26,268 bases of DNA, taken from positions 1 to 26,268 of the forward strand of contig JAURNZ010000069.1 of assembly GCA_030829925.1 (NCBI GenBank). Reading direction: 5' to 3'. This DNA comes from Gammaproteobacteria bacterium. GTDB lineage: Bacteria > Pseudomonadota > Gammaproteobacteria > Comchoanobacterales > Comchoanobacteraceae. The translations under genes were made by a program, and so were the position numbers. The notes below the pieces were generated by a model. The model was not told the origin of the DNA, did no database searches, and saw only the letters and a list, made by a program, of their open reading frames with translations. Below, in pieces: positions 24,588 through 26,268 of the stretch; within the stretch, counting starts at the first letter, position 1, and each line of letters starts with the position of its first letter.

Positions 24588-24667
24588 GTTGTTATTATTT
24601 AAATGTGACTAGGCAATTTCTTTTAGTACCTCCTATTTGTTATTAGCCAACACCATTGTCTAGTCAC
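24588..24667 (+). repeat. Tandem structured repeat, copy 1 (candidate small RNA)
   Basis: This 80-bp unit matches copy 2 at 75 of 80 positions. Its arms GTGACTAGGCAA (24605-24616) and TTGTCTAGTCAC (24656-24667) can form a 12-bp stem with one G-U pair and a loop of 39 nt. The loop contains TACCTCCT (24628-24635), identical over ACCTCCT to the anti-Shine-Dalgarno core of 16S rRNA. A TATTAT (24593-24598) sits 6 bp before the stem, a suitable -10 position if the RNA began at the stem, but no good -35 was found. Strand is assigned from that reading only. Confidence 0.6.
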
Positions 24668-24717
24668 TTCTTTAAACCCTTAGTTAATTGATTTTTTTAA
24701 TATTTTCTTAATGTTAG

Positions 24718-24797
24718 GTTGTTATTATTTAAATGTGACTAGGCAGTTTCTTTTAGTACCTCCTATTTGTTATTAGCCAACAACTCTGTCTGGTCAC
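24718..24797 (+). repeat. Tandem structured repeat, copy 2 (candidate small RNA)
   Basis: This is the second copy, 130 bp downstream. Arms GTGACTAGGCAG (24735-24746) and CTGTCTGGTCAC (24786-24797) again pair over 12 positions. The innermost A-T pair of copy 1 (24616/24656) is G-C here (24746/24786), a compensatory double change that keeps the stem; another change (A to G at 24792) leaves a G-U pair. The loop and its ACCTCCT are unchanged. The same TATTAT precedes the stem. Confidence 0.6.
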
Positions 24798-24869
24798 ACT
24801 TTTTCATGATCCGCCTATACCAATTACATATAAATCTTGTTATCATACTGTAATCAATGATAGGTATAG

Positions 24870-26135
24870 ATGTTTATGGCTAATAAGAACATTTTTTTTG
24901 CACATTCTGGTGGTGTAACAGCTACCATCAACACAACACTGAGTGGTGTTTTGACAGAATATAAAAAAAATAAAGATTTTTTTGATCGTATGTTCATCGG
25001 CTGCAATGGTATTATAGGTGCCATAGAGGAAACTATGGTAGATGTTTCCGATTGGAATGCTAAAGCTATTGAAGCAGTTCGCACAACACCTGGCAGCATC
25101 TTTGGATCATGTCGATTTAAATTAAAAGACCCGGCCAAGCAAGCGTCCGAATTTTCCAGAATCCTTGAAGTTTTTAAAACGCATAAAATTGGGTACTTCA
25201 TTTATAATGGCGGGAATGACTCTCAAGATACTACATTGAAAATTTCAGAATACTGCAAAGCAAATGGCCATCCATTGGTTTGTATTGGAATCCCTAAAAC
25301 CATTGATAATGATTTAGAGTGTACCGATCATAGTCCAGGATTTGGCTCAGCTGCTAAGTATCTAGCGACATCCATGTTGGAAGCAAGCATTGATCTAGCA
25401 TCAATGTCTAAAACATCTACTAAGGTTTTTATTTTAGAAGTAATGGGGCGAAATGCTGGTTGGTTAGCAGCATCTACTGCCCTAGCACCCAAACCTTACA
25501 ATGCGGATGTTATTTTAATGCCTGAGCGTACTTTTGATGAAAAAGCAACCATTGCCAAAATAAAATCAACTGTTGAGGAAAAAGGTTATTGCTCTGTTAC
25601 CGTTGCTGAAGGTTTAAAAAACAAAAAACAAGAAATATGGTCTTCACAAAAAAATAATGTCGATGCCTTTGGTCATGCACAACTTGGAGGCGTTGGTGCT
25701 CAACTATCGCAACTCATACAAAAGAAACTTAAACTTAAAACACACTTTGCTATAGCAGACTATCTCCAACGTTCTGCAAGGCATATTGCATCTAAAGTTG
25801 ATGCTAATGAAGCTTTTGCACTTGGCGAAGAGGCCGTCAAGTTTTGTAAAGCTAGAAAAACAGGTAAAATGCTTACGATCGAAAGATTATCTAATCACCC
25901 TTATCGGTCACGCATCAAAGATACTGATCTTACAAATGTTGCCAATAAAGAAAAATTGATTCCAGATTATTTTATCGATGCCGATGGCTTAAATATTAAT
26001 AATGCATGTATTGAATATCTTAAACCATTAATTGCTGGCGAAGACTATCCTAATTATCATTCAGGACTTCCTAGTTATAAAAATTTTGAAATATCCCTGG
26101 TTAAGAAGCAATTAGATGCTATCACACACATATAG
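24870..26135 (+). CDS. pfp: Pyrophosphate-dependent 6-phosphofructokinase
   Basis: This 421-residue enzyme of the phosphofructokinase A superfamily probably uses pyrophosphate rather than ATP to interconvert fructose-6-phosphate and fructose-1,6-bisphosphate. N-terminal AHSGGVTATIN replaces the ATP-enzyme's TSGGDAPGMN. The phosphoryl-donor motif is NGGNDSQDT (GGND at 114-117), with Asp where ATP enzymes have the second Gly of GGDGS. PKTIDND (142-148) has the Lys that marks PPi enzymes in place of Gly. HSPGFGSAAKYLA and EVMGRNAGWLAA are the substrate-binding segments. The length, about 400-420, matches the short bacterial PPi-PFK clade. An alternative ATG lies two codons on (24876); AGG at 24862-24864 fits the first start. 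It follows nuo on the same strand but probably has its own promoter. Confidence 0.92.
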   Translation: MFMANKNIFFAHSGGVTATINTTLSGVLTEYKKNKDFFDRMFIGCNGIIGAIEETMVDVSDWNAKAIEAVRTTPGSIFGSCRFKLKDPAKQASEFSRILEVFKTHKIGYFIYNGGNDSQDTTLKISEYCKANGHPLVCIGIPKTIDNDLECTDHSPGFGSAAKYLATSMLEASIDLASMSKTSTKVFILEVMGRNAGWLAASTALAPKPYNADVILMPERTFDEKATIAKIKSTVEEKGYCSVTVAEGLKNKKQEIWSSQKNNVDAFGHAQLGGVGAQLSQLIQKKLKLKTHFAIADYLQRSARHIASKVDANEAFALGEEAVKFCKARKTGKMLTIERLSNHPYRSRIKDTDLTNVANKEKLIPDYFIDADGLNINNACIEYLKPLIAGEDYPNYHSGLPSYKNFEISLVKKQLDAITHI

Positions 26136-26268
26136 AAATGGCTTTGTAGCCAACCATTTAATTGCATCTTGGATTGTAAACTTACAAATTATTTATTTAT
26201 TTTCATTATTTATATTCCAAAATATTTGGTTAAACTGTTACATCATTTTATTTTTTTATTGTCTATTA
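26136..26268. other. Non-coding tail of the window
   Basis: These 133 bp after pfp contain no supported gene. A weak 5-bp hairpin (TGGCT-TTGT-AGCCA, 26139-26152) follows the stop codon without a U-tract. A perfect palindrome, TTGTAA-AC-TTACAA, lies at 26174-26187 and could be an operator for a gene beyond the edge. The rest is A/T-rich. Confidence 0.6.

Larger units (their letters stand above)
24564..24869. other. Intergenic region holding two tandem structured repeats
   Basis: These 306 bp contain no credible reading frame. They hold two 80-bp direct repeats (24588-24667 and 24718-24797) spaced 130 bp start to start and separated by a 50-bp A/T-rich spacer. A TATAAA at 24829-24834 could be a -10 for pfp, but no good -35 accompanies it, and no intrinsic terminator for nuo was seen. 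Confidence 0.8.

Noticed and set aside
24588..24667. Repeat stem as the nuo operon terminator
   Set aside because: The stem encloses a 39-nt loop and is followed by TTCTTTAAACCC rather than a U-tract.
24588..24797. CRISPR-like array
   Set aside because: Only two 80-bp copies with a 50-bp spacer, no cas genes, and the units carry internal stems with long loops.
26139..26152. Intrinsic terminator after pfp
   Set aside because: Only a 5-bp stem, with no following run of T.

Overview
The window is AT-rich, gene-dense chromosomal DNA (by eye roughly one third G+C) from a gammaproteobacterium. The order rpsF/rpsR, DUF2232-type membrane protein, rplI, dnaB, alr, together with tpiA, secG, tRNA-Leu(GAG), nuoA-N, resembles what I recall of Legionellales (Legionella/Coxiella relatives). 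A DotU/IcmF pair and a pyrophosphate-type phosphofructokinase fit a host-associated member of that group. This placement is inference from gene order and protein similarity recalled from memory; no search was run.

Layout. (1) 1-165: the 3' end of recR. (2) 235-3222, plus strand: a divergent DotU/IcmH-like gene directly abutted by an IcmF/TssM-family NTPase, the inner-membrane pair of type IVB and type VI secretion systems; no other secretion genes are present. (3) 3219-8537, minus strand: one compact operon read leftward from a promoter near 8603-8631, in the order S6-S18 fusion, DUF2232-like membrane protein, L9, DnaB, alanine racemase, SdhE, Sel1-repeat protein. Most neighbours overlap or nearly touch, and the last stop codon overlaps the icmF stop codon. 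(4) 8729-9687, plus: tpiA and secG. (5) 9702-9788: tRNA-Leu(GAG). (6) 9808-24563: a complete nuoA-N operon for NADH:quinone oxidoreductase (complex I). (7) 24564-24869: a gap holding two 80-bp tandem direct repeats that each fold into a 12-bp stem. (8) 24870-26135: PPi-dependent phosphofructokinase, then 133 bp of non-coding DNA.

Three things stand out. Ribosomal proteins S6 and S18, normally adjacent separate genes, form one open reading frame here, and the usual S18 N-terminal basic/Cys segment has been replaced. NuoI, normally a peripheral ferredoxin-like subunit of about 160-180 residues, carries a 171-residue N-terminal extension with about four membrane helices, translationally coupled to nuoH. 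The intergenic tandem repeats show a compensatory base-pair change and a loop matching the 16S rRNA anti-Shine-Dalgarno core, which suggests a duplicated structured RNA.

Much of the right half serves energy metabolism: TpiA and Pfp in glycolysis, SdhE for complex II flavinylation, and complex I. The left half couples translation, replication, cell-wall precursor supply and a secretion-associated membrane complex.
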